Below, piece after piece: positions 1-11,189 of a stretch of DNA of 64,000 bases. Each line of letters begins with the position of its first letter. The first letter of the stretch is position 1. The stretch comes from Formicarius rufipectus (Eukaryota > Chordata > Aves > Passeriformes > Formicariidae): positions 346,266-410,265 of the forward strand of contig VXAU01003708.1 in the NCBI GenBank assembly GCA_013399695.1. Direction: 5' to 3'. The notes beneath the pieces were generated by a model, which saw only the letters and a list, made by a program, of their open reading frames with translations, was not told the DNA's origin and did not search any database. A program made the translations under genes and the position numbers.

Positions 1-2239
1 TGCTGCCCTGAAGGACCCTGACTGTTGGGCAGACAATAACCCTGTGCTTCATTCATTTCTAGGTTATCTGATGTGAAAAATGGCCCAACCCAGATGCTTG
101 AAATGAGGTAAACTACTTGCAAGTGTGCCCAGGTGATCCCTCTAAGCACATCATCACATTCTCTCCTGGAGGCTCTCAGCACCTTTCCTCTCAGACTGCT
201 GTCCTTGGGGCTCTCTCATGCTCCTAAAAAGTTTGGGTCACAGAATGTTTCAGGTTGGAAGAGACCACAGTGGGTCATCTTGTCTGACCTCCCTGCTCAA
301 GTGGAGCCATCTGGATATGGCACAGGTTTGTGTCCGGATGGTTCTGGAATATCACCAGTGAGGGAGACTCCAGACCCTCTCTGTTCCAGTGCTCGGTCAC
401 TGCATAAGGAAGTAATTGTTCCTCATATTCAAGCGGAACTTCCTGTGCATCATTTTCTGCCCGTTGCCTCTTGTCCTGTTGCTTGGCCCCACCGAGCAGA
501 GCCCGGTCCATCCTCTCAGGACCCTGCCCTCAGATACTTATGTGCATGTGTCCTCACTGCCTCCTGTTACACTGTCCCTGCCCGTTCCAGCCGAGGCTGG
601 CAATGCCGGTGGATCCCTGCGAGTGGCAGTGATGCTCTCCCGACTCGTTGGCTGCAGGAACCGTCTGCGTGAACTTTTTTTTTTTGAGGTCTGGATAAAG
701 GACACACAAGTTCACTGATATCCTCAGTCCCATGCTTATTTAACTCGGGACATTATGGGAGTTGTGGCCCTAAAGCTGAGTGCTCCTTGGTTTAGGTGGT
801 ACCATCTGTGTGAAACCCTGTCCTGAAACTGGAGAGATGTACAGCTCTGGACAAGGGCCGAGGAGGGCTTTTTGTGTATTTTTAGGCACATCTTTTCCAG
901 GCTCAGGAGGAAAAGGGAATTTATTATGCCGGCTTTATGCCTCATTTCCCCAGTCTCTGTCTCTCAAGCATGTGCAAATGTACCCAGGTACACACTGCAA
1001 TCATTATTTCAAAAGTTTTTCAGTTTTAGTAGCTTTTATTACTTTAGCAAAACAGAAGTCAGCACATCAGCACAAACTGGTGTGGGGAAAAAACCACTGG
1101 GGGAAAAAATAATGCTGTAAATAATTCAAAGGCTGTTTGTTTATTGTGATTCCTTTGATTAGACCTCCAGGGAGAAGGATGGCATTGCCTTTACATTTTT
1201 CACCATCAGCATCCAATATATAATCTGTTCTGAGTTTGCCATGATCCTCAGATCTGATACTGAGGCTTCTTGAAGATGATAAACTTGCTTGGAGTTCTCT
1301 AATTTCTCTTGGTTTTTCCCAACTGACCTTATCTAACAAGAAAGGGTGGTGATAGGGAAGGAGCCCCAGACAGACAGGTAGAGGGAGACTGGTGGCAGAT
1401 ATGGGGACACCCAGGGGTTCTGCAAGATGGGCAGGAGCCCAATGTTGTTGATATGCAGTTTGTGCCCTATTTGTCACACTGGGGTCTTGCAGGGGTTACA
1501 CAGTGAGACCACTGCATATATTTGGGCAGCAAGAGGAGACTAGCCAGCATGTTCTCAGCATCTGAGAGTCCCAAGACACAGGGCTGTCAAGATAGAGCTC
1601 CCGCTGTGCTTCACAACAGCAGTATTCACTGATCTGTGGCTAGTGATGGTGCCGGTAATCAGTGTGTTGTTCACTTACACTGAATGCAAAGGCTGACAGG
1701 TGAGCTGCTTTTTTTAGCTTGTTTGAATGAGCTGAGAAAACAGAAAGAACACCAAGCAGAAAAGAGTAATGCTGAAACCAGTGAAAGAGGTAATAAAATC
1801 TATATTATCTATGAAGGAGGTAATTTTATAGAGCATGGAGATTTTGCAGGGTGTCATGCCATGGTCTGTGAGCCAGCTATACCCATGACATGGCTGTGAA
1901 TCAGCTACACCTACTCACATCAGGGGTCTAAGTACAAGCAATAGTGGGATTGGATTAACCAAATGAATGAATAATCCTGCTCACATTCCCCTGAAGGAGA
2001 CAGTTACAGGCATTTGGTGGTTTCAATTTTGAGCAATGACTTCTTGAGCATTAATAGATTTCCTTTCAAGCAAAGCAATTGAAAAAGCTAAATCAGGTCA
2101 GATGCCAAGATTCTTCTTGTTCCATGCTCTGGGGTGCGTGAAGTTGCACAGATGCCTCTGTATTTATCTTTTTTAAAATTCAGTTCTGCCCACTAATTTA
2201 CAGATGTGGGGCAGGACCATCACGTTGGGCTCACAGCTC
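1..2239. other. Noncoding sequence downstream of EEVS
   Basis: No exon with convincing splice sites or a recognisable protein was found here. The stretch contains one CR1 relic near its start and otherwise unique-looking sequence. The 3' UTR of EEVS must begin at 2239 and run toward lower coordinates. A minus-strand AATAAA (plus-strand TTTATT at 1140-1145) is the first canonical poly(A) signal I noticed and would give a 3' UTR of about 1.1 kb, but this is unproven. An open minus-strand stretch at 1067-1477 has no family resemblance. Confidence 0.6.
228..550 (-). repeat. CR1 LINE 3' fragment
   Basis: Reading plus to minus, the stretch begins with a degraded 'cacagaatg...ggttggaagagacc' CR1 3' end and continues through blocks typical of avian CR1, such as 'ctgttccagtgctcggtcac' and 'gcctcttgtcctgtt'. 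The element therefore lies on the minus strand, with its 3' end near 228. It is diverged and 5' truncated, as most CR1 copies are. The same block family recurs at 47980-48297 on the opposite strand. Confidence 0.8.
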
Positions 2240-2340
2240 TCAGAGAGCAGTCGGCTCTTCCTCCAGCACCGTCCTGCAGTCCCTGACCCACAGCTTGTAT
2301 GCTCTTTCCAGGGTCTCCTCACTGGTGTCATTGAATATCT
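2240..2340 (-). CDS. EEVS: EEVS coding exon 5 (C terminus)
   Basis: The acceptor is ttattttccag at 2341. The exon reads (E)IFNDTSEETLERAYKLWVRD and ends ...EEEPTAL followed by TGA at 2242-2240. The IFND-type C-terminal helix is typical of the vertebrate enzyme. The join to exon 4 is frame-perfect, so the C terminus appears complete. Confidence 0.9.
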
Positions 2341-5300
2341 CTGGAAAATAAGAGCTGAAGTTAACTGGGCATCCAGAGGAGCTTTTCCTGCCTATCCACC
2401 CTGACTGTGGGGGGGGGACAGTCTCTCCTCCAAACAGTGTGTGTGTGTCTGCTATCTTGTGGGTGTGTAGGGACTGAGCTTCATGGAAACACTGTGAATG
2501 TGTCCTGTGCAAGAAATCACAACCTGGTCCCATGCGCTGCCCCTGTGTTAGGAGTTGGTTGGTTTTTATTTTTAAATCTTATAGGTAAGACTATTTCACC
2601 CCATATACTGAAAAGATACTACTCAGTTTTCACGTATTAGTTGTAGGCACAGTGATACATTGAATTCCTTTTGCCAAGGATTACTTAACTAATCTTTTCA
2701 AGTACAGCAAAGGAATTTTTTTTCCCCATTTGACCTAGGTTTGTCTGTCAGAGTACTGCGTTTACCTGTGCAAACACTTTTTAAGGTGAATTGGTTAATC
2801 ATTGTGTGATTATTTAAACCCAAGTCCTTAGTGGAGTTCTGGAGGTTGTACACAAAAGGGATCCCATCTCTTGATGGGTTTATTGAGGTGTGAAGAGAAG
2901 CACAAGAAAACCTGGAAACACACAGCTGCAAACCGCAGGGCACATTTCCCTGGGATGTGCTGGGATGCCCCCCAGCTGCCCACTCTGGGGGCTCCCTGGG
3001 GTCCCTCACCGCAGTACCTGCTGCGCCGAGGCCGGTGGGCAGAGGCATCCGGGGCTGTCCCCCGCTGTGCTTCAGCCGCTCCCTCAGGGCTCTCTGGATG
3101 AGGGTCCAGCTGCAGCCACTGTGCCACACGGGCAGCTCCAGGCCCCTCATGCACTGGAGGATCTGCTCCTTCTCCTCGGTGCTGATGAGCCCTCGCGCGT
3201 GGGCGACGTACGTCATGAATGCCATGTCGACGTTCACAGCTTCCCCGTGCATCAGCGATGGCAAAACCCTCTGGAACACAGCAGAGGTGGGTGGCAGGAT
3301 AGGTTGGGGTTGACAAATAGGAAAGAAATAGGTTTGTTTTTCTAGAAGTGCTCCTGAAAACTGACTTGCTGCAGTTGCTGGATGTTGGCATTTTGTGATT
3401 TACAGGTTACGAGGGTTACCTGTTGTATGTGTGACTAATTGCATGTAAAATCTCCCATGGGGTTCCAGGATCTAACTCTCCTCCCATCTAATTCACTGAT
3501 AGAGCACCACAGGATGGAGGGAAGAACTCTGAACCTTGGATAAGGTCTGGTCATGCCCCTCATTCCTTAGTGGCATTTCCTCCCCAGTAGTGTGGGCTAT
3601 GGTCTCTATGCCTTTGTGCTGTTACAGTCATGTTGGTGATTTCTAGTGGCTTCACTGAATTCTCGTTGTGTTTGTGCTCCGGTAAATTCACACTAAGAAG
3701 TAACAACCAGCCTGAGGTCTGAATAGGAAACACGGGTAAAGGTGTGAGGGGAAGGGGTCCCTTTGTCCAACAGGACCAGGCTGATGTGTTGGGTGATCTG
3801 GGGTAACGTGCAGATCTGGAGTGTAGCTCAGCTCCTTTTCATGGAGTTTTATGCTGCCAATTGAAACTATTTTATTTTTTACTTACAATCAATGTTGTAA
3901 TATAAAGTCTTTCACTCACCATTTCCAGCTCTGGGCTTATAAGGTGACCAAAATCAACGAGCCTGTCCAGGTCATCCTCCCAGAGGTTGGGAACAAGCTC
4001 CTCCAGCATGGTTTCAATGGCAATCCTGGTAGTCTGCAGTGCAGTGTCCCCATGGTCAGCAAAGCTGCTGCAGGACTGGAACTTGGTGTCCAGCAGGTGT
4101 TTTCCATGGCTCTTAAGCAGGTTGAACAGCCCTTTGTGTTTCATAAGGGCCATCTAGGACAGAGAACAGAAGAGATATTTAAGGACAATTGTCTGATGTG
4201 CTGTTGGAAACTTGAGTCTTTCAATAGATTGGGATGTAATATCATGTTATAACCAGCAAAGAAAAACCTACAGACATGCTACATGGACAAGTTCTACCTT
4301 TGCAACTTGAGAAAGTGTTTCTGCAGTTACAGTTCCTGGTTAGCACAGATATGTTTGGTGTTATGTTCAACACACTTCTAGGGAATGTGACCTGGTGGTG
4401 TTGCACATGTTGTCAGCTGTGGTGCGTGAAGCTGGGCGCAGAAGGCAGCATGGACATGCCCAGTGGGACTTTGGCAAAATGATAGAGCTAATGGGAATGC
4501 TGGTGTGCAAGTTCCCATGTTACTGGGTAGCTCTGCCTATGCTGGGAGTTTGTTTGCTCCCATATCCCCACAGATGGTTTGTAACAAGCTTTGGCTACTT
4601 GTGTACCAGGAAGAAAACTTGAGACTGGATGGTGGCCACCCCCAGGACAACTCTCATCCTGTCCTTGGGGTTGTTTTTCAGGCAAGGGAAGGTGGGAAAG
4701 CACTGAAATATAGAGAATATGAGGGTTTAAAAGTGATTTACTTGTTAGAAGTACATATTTTTTCCTCTCCTGCAGTGGGTAACAGTGACTTGCAGGTTTT
4801 CCAGTGCCTGCCAGAAACTTCCTGATATCCTCTGGACTTGCCACTGCGCAAGCACTGAGAAACGCTGCTGCTGAACTCATCTCTAATACACTTTAATAGC
4901 TTGAACTCTGCTTTATCAAAAGTGTCTAAAGCTCTCTAGGCATAACGCCATTTACTGGGCACTTTCCAGGTAATTTTTTAAGTAGAATTTGCCTCGCAGG
5001 AGATTGATTGACCACACTCGACATACCCGGCGAGGTAGGCGCAAATGATCCTGCAGATTATTAATCCCCAGTATAATGAGCCTCAGATTCTCTGCCAGGA
5101 GTTCATTATAGAGTGCTGTGGATCAGACTCAACAGGAAGATATTTCCATGTCTACATTCGGCCATGAGTTCTGGAGTTTACTCTGCAGACTTAGCACCAG
5201 GCATTTTGTGTAAGGGATGTTCTTACAAGTTTAGTAGCTGTAAATATGCATATATATGTAGGCTCAATGAGAGTTAAAAGTCCCTGTGCAGCCTTGGTGG

Positions 5301-8300
5301 CCCACCTTGGTTTCTCTAAGGTTGTTTATACAATATCATGGATGCTGTTGGACATTTTGCCAGCATTTCAGTGCTTAAAAGGAGTTTGTAAGAAAGATGG
5401 GGACAGACTTTTTAGTAGGGCTCATTGTGATAGGAGAAGGGATGATGGTTTAAACCAAAAGAAGGTAGGTTCAGACTAGATATAAAGGGGAAATTTTTTA
5501 TAGTGAAGGTGGTGAAACACTGGAACGGGTTTCCCAGAGAAGTAGCAGATGCCCCATCCCTGGAAATACTCAAGGACTTGTGGGGTGGGGCTTTGAGCAA
5601 CCTGATCTATTGGAAGGTGTCCCTGCTCATTGCAGGGGGATTGGACTCAATGACTTTTAAAGGTCCCTTCCACCCAAACCTTTCTGAGATTCCAGTTTTG
5701 AAAACTGCTGTTGCAAAAGCTCATACCTTTAAAATTTCACCGAGGCCGTTGGAGATGTGTCGCCGAGGAGTGCTCTGGATGAAGGACCTATCCAGGAAAC
5801 TGGCTACTGGGGGAGTGTAACCCCCCAGCTTGTTCTTACACTGCAGGAAATTCACCCCGTTCTTCGCCCCCACGCTGGCATCAACATAAGAGAGGAGGGT
5901 TGTTGGCACCCGAATGTAGGGGGTGCGTCTTCTGTAGAGCGATGCAGCGAGTCCTACAATGTCCAGGCAGACGCCCCCTCCAATGGCAATGATGGGCTCG
6001 GTTCTCCTGTCGATGCTGAAGTCCTGCACTTCTTGCAAGATGTCCAAGACCATGTCCATGGATTTCGTTTCTTCGGTGGTAGGCAGGGCGAGGATTTTGT
6101 GCTGTACGTTGTTCTCTTCGAAGTATTCTCTGATTTTGGAGCCATAAAGTTTGTCAACGACTTCATCTATGACGATAAAGCGCCTCAGTTTCCTTTCACT
6201 GGTAGTGGCGAGCTCTAATTGCTGGGGCTCAGTGACGTGGCCCCAGAGCAGGGTGGTGTTAGAAGGATCCAGAATATTGTATGTTTCTACCACTTTGTAG
6301 CAAAAATAGATGGGAGCTTCAATTGTCCAGGAAATCCCACCTTCGGAGATGCACTCACCTCTGGTAAGGATCAGAAAACAGGGTTTGAAACCACTGTGTT
6401 CTTATTTTGTCCTTTGCATGCCTGAACTAGTTTAAGGATGTAACTGGGAGGTGAGGAATGTGAAGTCTCCTGCCCATATACTGCAGAAGTGTGGGGTTCT
6501 GAGAGTGGGACACCCTTCTGGGTGTCAGGGCTCACCAGCCTTAGTGCTGGAGAAGCTCTCCCATGTCTTAGTGAAGACATGGGATGCCCTAAATTCCTAC
6601 AGGGCATTGGAAAGATGCAGAGCAAGAAGGGCTGGAGTGTGTTTTTCATGCTAGAAATTGAAAACTCCATAAAAAAACCCAGTCTAATCATTTTAGCTTC
6701 CAAAAAGGGAGGGGGAAGAGAAGACGTTTCCAAAATTTTCCAAAGTATTGTGGAGGAAGGATCCTCTGATGGTATATCTGAGCAATCGGAGTTGATTTAT
6801 TCCTGTCTATTTGCACACAGCCACAGACCTCCATACAAAACAGGGTTTCTGCAATGCTCCAGTTAAACCAGTGGGTCTTTACCTCAGTATAGGTATGAAA
6901 GAAATAGGAAGTGTTCCCAGTGAGGGAAAGAAAATGATTTGAGTGTTGTGAGATATTTCCATACTGGAGTTTTAAAGGATAAATAAATCCCAGCACGTAG
7001 TATCTGGCTAAACCAGTGAAGAACACAGCCCTACAACCCCGTTATTCCTTCTGTGGAACAGGGGAGGCATTGTAAAAACAAGTTGGGAATCAAGAAAGTT
7101 AAAAGAGGGTATCTTGTATTTTATGTAAGACTGTTTCTTAAGCTGCAGTTAGGTAAAAAAAATGAAAGTTTCTGTGAGCCTTTGTTTTGTTTTTTTTTTT
7201 TTTTTTGAGTGAGCACCTGGCTTAGATAACCAGATTTCCCTACATGCCTGATTTTTTTTTTCACATACCTGAACATTCACTTATATTTCTAAAGAGATGC
7301 TTCTCTGATTTCTTTACTAGTTGTCTCTAAGTTTATCCTTAACCTTTATAGCTGTTGAAGAAAACCAGTGAGAATTTATACCTTCCAGAAAATCTCTTCT
7401 GGAATTTTAAAATGCAGTATTACAAAAAGCATCATTTTAATGCACCGAATACCTATCTTATAGCTGTACCTTAACTGCATGTGCATCCATCTCTGGTGTG
7501 TGACCCTTCTAAGAGACAGGATGATTTGTAATGTTAGTTGGTGGAATCAGCTTTGGTTGCTGGATGGCACAACCAGTACCTGTTGCAACCCCTCCGCTGT
7601 ATGAAAATCATAGTTAATTTGAGGCTAAACATCCCCTTGTTGGAGCATATGTCAGCTGAGGATTTTTCTAGGTGTTTTTGAGCCCTAGTTTCATCCTGCT
7701 ATTGACTGAGCTCCAGCAGACTGCTTTTGGTTCTGCTAAAGTCCTGCTCTATCTGCTGCAGCTCTGCCTGAGTGATGGTTGTGCACGGTCGCTGCCCACT
7801 GCCAGTGCTGGTGAAGGTCCCTCTGACCTCACTTGAAATTTTTATGTCATTAAAATCTGAGCATGACAAATGCTACAAACCTTCTGACATGCAAAGCAGG
7901 GCTGAATTAAGAAAGATCTGCATCACAAATGGGGTTCTACATGCTCATGAAAAGGAGTATTCTATAATTAAAGGATAATTAACTGGAGAGATGTAGTATC
8001 AGCAAAGAGCTGTATGTATCCCTGGAGGAAATTTGTCTCTCTTGCTCTGTCTGAAGCAGCATTAGGTGACTTCCGCAGTTTGAGAGATGTGTTAGGGGTT
8101 TTGCTCCTGTCAGGGACTGTTTATTTTCCCACCTACCCATTTCATTTATCTACAACCACCTCTATAGTTGTGTCTATCTCTCACACCTGTGCATGAGCTT
8201 TTGCACACGCAGGTTGCAGGTACACACAGGTGGTAAAAAATAAGCCCTTGTGCAGCATGCAGAAATCCCTGTGTATCTTTTCAGAAGTTTAAAGAAACTT

Positions 8301-8811
8301 CCCATCTCCAAAAATGGAATGTATTGGTAAAATTACCTCTGTAGTGTGGCCAAGTTGTGCCAAGGAGGACAACAACAACTCCCTGTGTTGCCATATTGCA
8401 CATGTTCTGAAGGCGGCATTCATAATTGAAGTTGAATGGGGCTCCGAGCAATTTGGTCTAGGGGAAGGTGTCCCTACCCATGGCAGGAGGGTTGGACTCA
8501 GTGACCTTTAAAGGTTCCTTTCCAACCTGAACTGTTCCGTAATTCTGTAGTGATGGGTTTAAGCCGCAGCGGTGCCGCGGGTGGTTTTTCCATATGAGTT
8601 GCATCCCACCAGGAAGACCACCCAGTCTGGCAAGCCAGAGCCATCCAGTGCAGTCACCAGTGAATGACATGGGCTCCTATACTTACATTTTTGCCTCAGA
8701 GAGAGTGACCTCGCCCTCGCCATTGGAAAGGGTTTCTCCTTTCTTGATGCGGCACCATGTGCTCTTGACTCGCACCAGCTGGAAGTCTGTCTGCCGGGGC
8801 TCCTGGGCCAT
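2240..8811 (-). CDS. EEVS: 2-epi-5-epi-valiolone synthase (EEVS), five coding exons
   Basis: EEVS cyclises sedoheptulose 7-phosphate to 2-epi-5-epi-valiolone, the first step of vertebrate gadusol synthesis. It belongs to the sugar-phosphate cyclase family with dehydroquinate synthase. Five exons on the minus strand (8811-8687, 6360-5727, 4153-3920, 3270-3018, 2340-2240) join with matching phases into 1347 nt, 448 residues plus TGA. Family signs are the NAD-binding GGGVCLD (residues 169-175), VPTTLLSYVDASVGAK (ending at K208), and the predicted zinc ligands E250 (GEILK), H323 (FGH) and H339 (LMHGE), spaced 73 and 16 residues, close to dehydroquinate synthase. The start at 8811 has a strong Kozak context (gccaccATGg). 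An in-frame ATG at 8856 would add 15 residues. No stop or frameshift was seen. One oddity is GAKNGVN where the family usually has KTGVN. It is divergent with MT-Ox. Confidence 0.93.
3018..3270 (-). CDS. EEVS: EEVS coding exon 4
   Basis: 84 codons plus one base, with acceptor ttccag at 3271 and donor GTACTG at 3017. It begins RVLPSLMHGEAVNVDMAFMT, where the His (residue 339) is the third predicted zinc ligand, and ends in MPLPTGLGAA. The exon is GC-rich compared with its flanks. It leaves in phase 1, and the final G joins AG of exon 5 to make Glu416. Confidence 0.92.
3920..4153 (-). CDS. EEVS: EEVS coding exon 3
   Basis: 78 codons, phase 0 at both ends (acceptor ...gtcctag, donor GTGAGT). It encodes MALMKHKGLFNLLKSHGKHL through DRLVDFGHLISPELEM. 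The His of FGH (residue 323) is a predicted zinc ligand. The residue after it is Leu where relatives usually have Thr. Confidence 0.92.
4154..5726 (-). other. EEVS: EEVS intron 2
   Basis: A 1.6 kb intron holding the CR1 at 5415-5695. The part at about 4980-5130 is non-repetitive, with homeodomain-like TAATCCC and several CpGs. It could be a conserved element, but nothing in one sequence can prove that. The two remaining EEVS introns (3271-3919 and 2341-3017) show nothing notable. Confidence 0.7.
5415..5695 (+). repeat. CR1 LINE 3' fragment in EEVS intron 2
   Basis: It contains the avian CR1 3' blocks in sense order: 'gactagatataaa', 'gtggtgaaacactgg', 'gatgccccatccctggaaat', 'gagcaacctgatctattgg' and 'ggtcccttccaccc'. 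It ends about 30 bases from the exon 2 donor at 5726. It is diverged and 5' truncated. Confidence 0.88.
5727..6360 (-). CDS. EEVS: EEVS coding exon 2 (core NAD-binding domain)
   Basis: The largest exon, 634 nt, encodes residues 42-253. The acceptor is a good pyrimidine tract ending ccttaccag at 6361; the donor is GTATGA at 5726-5721. Phase 2 entry joins AT to A and makes Ile42. The exon carries the start of the synthase fold (WTIEAPIYFCYKVVETYNIL), GGGVCLDIVGLAASLYRRR, the VPTTLLSYVDASVGAK substrate/NAD loop, and the zinc ligand Glu in HISNGLGEILK at its end. Confidence 0.93.
6361..8686 (-). other. EEVS: EEVS intron 1
   Basis: A 2.3 kb intron between GTAAGT (8686) and ccttaccag (6361). Apart from the CR1 end at 8435-8555 and T/A homopolymer runs near 7187-7206 and 7252-7261, I see no gene or RNA in it. 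Confidence 0.8.
8435..8555 (+). repeat. Short CR1 3' end in EEVS intron 1
   Basis: The blocks 'gagcaatttggtctagggg', 'aaggtgtccctacccatggc', 'ggttggactcagtgacctt' and 'ccgtaattctgta' match the final ~110 bases of CR1. It lies about 130 bases inside the intron from the exon 1 donor. Confidence 0.85.
8687..8811 (-). CDS. EEVS: EEVS coding exon 1
   Basis: It encodes MAQEPRQTDFQLVRVKSTWC onward, 41 codons plus two bases. It ends at a GTAAGT donor (plus 8681-8686, acttac) in phase 2. The N-terminal segment precedes the catalytic domain and is poorly conserved in the family. The ATG at 8811 is the best start because of its Kozak context; the upstream in-frame ATG at 8856 has a weaker one. Confidence 0.88.
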
Positions 8812-9043
8812 GGTGGCTGGGATTGCTGCAGCACAGGCCACTTCTGACACTGGCATGCCTCCAGAGGGTAAAATCTCCCTGCTCAGAGATCTCCCATCAC
8901 TGGGTGCCTTTGAGGTGCTTTTTAAAGGCTCCAGGTGACCAGGGGTTGGAAGGGGAGGTCTTGTCTCCACGGGAGAGACTAATTACAAAACTAAGATTAT
9001 CTAATCTGGGATGCACATTAGGGATGGCAGGAACGTTTGAAGA

Positions 9044-9049
9044 CACGTG
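9044..9049. promoter_or_regulatory. CACGTG E-box
   Basis: A perfect CACGTG (context gaCACGTGca) sits just upstream of the predicted EEVS TATA-driven start. It is a possible bHLH-zip site (USF/MITF/TFE class). The motif is short, so chance occurrence is possible. Confidence 0.3.
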
Positions 9050-9083
9050 CAAGTACCAGGATGGGGTTGTATAATCAGCTGGT

Positions 9084-9089
9084 TTTATA
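9084..9089 (-). promoter_or_regulatory. TATA-like box upstream of EEVS
   Basis: The minus strand reads TATAAAACC here, 273 bases upstream of the EEVS start codon. A TATA box at this site predicts transcription starting near 9055, giving a roughly 240-base 5' UTR that includes the alternative in-frame ATG at 8856. This is inference from motif and distance only. Confidence 0.35.
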
Positions 9090-9464
9090 ATACTTAAGAA
9101 GTACAATAGGAGTGCATACATTAACTACCAACATGATGCCCTACAGCAAATTTAAAGTTATGAAAGGAAGTTTGTGTGATTCTCCACATCATTCAGGAGT
9201 GTCCTTTGCTGAGCAGAGCCTCTGATCTGGCTGTGGCTCTGAGGGGCTCTCATGGGGTGAGACAGGAGCAGATACCAGCTGGTGTATCTGGGGATTGATA
9301 CCAGCTGGTTAAATTTCTTTTGAGCTCACATTCCTGGAATTCTCTTGAACTGAGTAATAAAATTACATATATACATTTTAGCCTTTATAGTGGGTTTAAA
9401 AAAATGATCAGAGAGAATTTATCTTCTGAAGGGCTGTTTGGGTCATGAGCTGAGTTTTGATCCC

Positions 9465-9470
9465 CACGTG
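9465..9470. promoter_or_regulatory. CACGTGAC E-box
   Basis: The context ccCACGTGAC matches the extended CACGTGA core preferred by MITF/TFE factors. It lies in the shared region between the two divergent genes. Function is inferred only. Confidence 0.35.
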
Positions 9471-9954
9471 ACTGAGGGATGTGTAATTCACTTTTCCATA
9501 TGATCTTCCAGCTGGGGCTTTTGGAGGGCTCCAGGCTCATCTTGCCACACCAAATATTCCCTTGGTGCAGAATTCTGTGTGCTGAGCACAGGAACATCTT
9601 CCTTTGATTTCACCAGCAGTGCCTGAAGGCACAAACCCATCTTTGCCACCTTCTTGGCCATGTTTCTTGAAAGCTGTCCTTGTTCAGACACAAAGATCAA
9701 GAAAACCAAAAACAGATGTAAAAGTAGAGGCTGGAAAAAAATGGACCTTTAGGAACCTGTTGGACAAGACTACTTCATTGCTTTGAGGGCTTAATTGCAG
9801 CCAAACTCACTTAGGAACCTTCATCTGTCTCAAAATTACTTCTGGGAAAGAGTTAGAAGAATAATCTCCAAAGCCAAGTAGCCCTGCTCCAGGAGGGGTC
9901 TACCTCCTGACTCTAGTTCTCACTGCTGGATTCATCTCCAGATGGCAAAGAGCT

Positions 9955-10075
9955 CTGCCAAGAGGACAGGCTCTCATCCCCATTTTATGGAAGAGGAGAG
10001 TAGACTCACAGAAGTGAAACAACTTGCCCAAAGTCACCTTCAAAGCTAGTGGATGTGGATTAGATGTCAAACAAA
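9955..10075 (+). repeat. Ancient MIR/CORE-SINE-like relic
   Basis: The string of blocks 'ctcatccccattttatgg', 'agaagtgaaacaacttgcc' and 'caaagtcaccttcaaagc' follows the order of the MIR/L2 tail consensus (cccattttacag, gaaactgaggcac, acttgcccaaggtcac). It is heavily diverged, as expected for such an old element in a bird. Confidence 0.6.
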
Positions 10076-11189
10076 AGCTATTAGCCTGTTTACAAAATAC
10101 TCATCTGCCATTTTTACTCCCAATCTAAACACAATTTGGATTGCTTTCTGCAGGAACTGCAATTCTAATGCAGTTTGTTGTTTACTAAATCATAAACTAG
10201 AATAATCTTAAGTATACCAGAGGTCTGTCCTCTTCATCTTGTTTATTTGTTTTAATTAATAGAAATCCATTCAGCATTGGGACTTCTTTTATTTGCTTTT
10301 CTTTTACTCTTTTGTCCTATGCATTACTTATTTTCCATTTATACTTTTTATACTTCCCAGTTCTATTCTGGGGACACTGAAATGTCTTCTGTTTCATTTG
10401 AGAGGTTGACAAATCAAGTTTCCAAACTCCATCTGCTTGCCAGCACCAATGACTGGCATGTTCCTGTACCATCCATCCTGGAGAGGGGCTGCCAAGAGCT
10501 GTGTGAAGACCTGTTCACCTCCCCTGCCCAGCCCTGGACTCCTTTGCAGGTACACTGAGCTGGTTTTTGACTAAATGAGTTCAGGGTGATACATCTCAGA
10601 GGTGAAAGAAGACTTGGTTACGGGCAAGTCCATGTTTCCTCATTTCCTTCAGTTTGTGTTTTATCTCTGAAAAGGAGACAGCTAACCTCTGCTCCATCAC
10701 ATACTTTTTAATGACTTTGCTTTAATTCCTCACCAGCCCTTTCTTCCCCAGCTCTGCTGCAGGCCAGTTTAGGCTTTTGGATAGTTTGGATGCTCCGCTG
10801 ATTCCTCTCGATGCCTCCCTCAGCCAGGGTAATCCTGGGACCCTTTCTGGGGATGAGCTCAACCCATACTCAAGTGACACAACCTGCCCAGCCCACGCAG
10901 GGACCTGCACCCCAGAGCAGGGGCTGCTCTGATGTTTGGCAGTATGAGGCAGCAGTGACCTTGTAGATAATCTGGGGTTCAGATTATCCTGGGACTTTTT
11001 TGGCCTCATACCCTGCTGGTTTGGCTGAGACACATGTCTGTGGTATGTAACGAGAAAGTTACAAAACTGCCGATTATCTCCTCGAGAGCCAGCAGCTTCC
11101 CGAGGTCAGAATGTGAACTTCCGTAAAGCAAAGGCATTAAAAGTCGGCTCTTTTGTTGTTCTTTTCCCTGTCAGATGCTGTTGGATCTC

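Noticed and set aside
133..672. 179-codon plus-strand open frame at the window start
   Set aside because: It lies over a CR1 fragment read antisense.
1067..1477. Minus-strand 136-codon open frame downstream of EEVS
   Set aside because: No recognisable domain and no convincing acceptor or donor; may just be part of the EEVS 3' UTR.
2828..3391. Overlapping alternative-frame open frames across EEVS exon 4
   Set aside because: They are shadows of the GC-rich EEVS exon in other frames.
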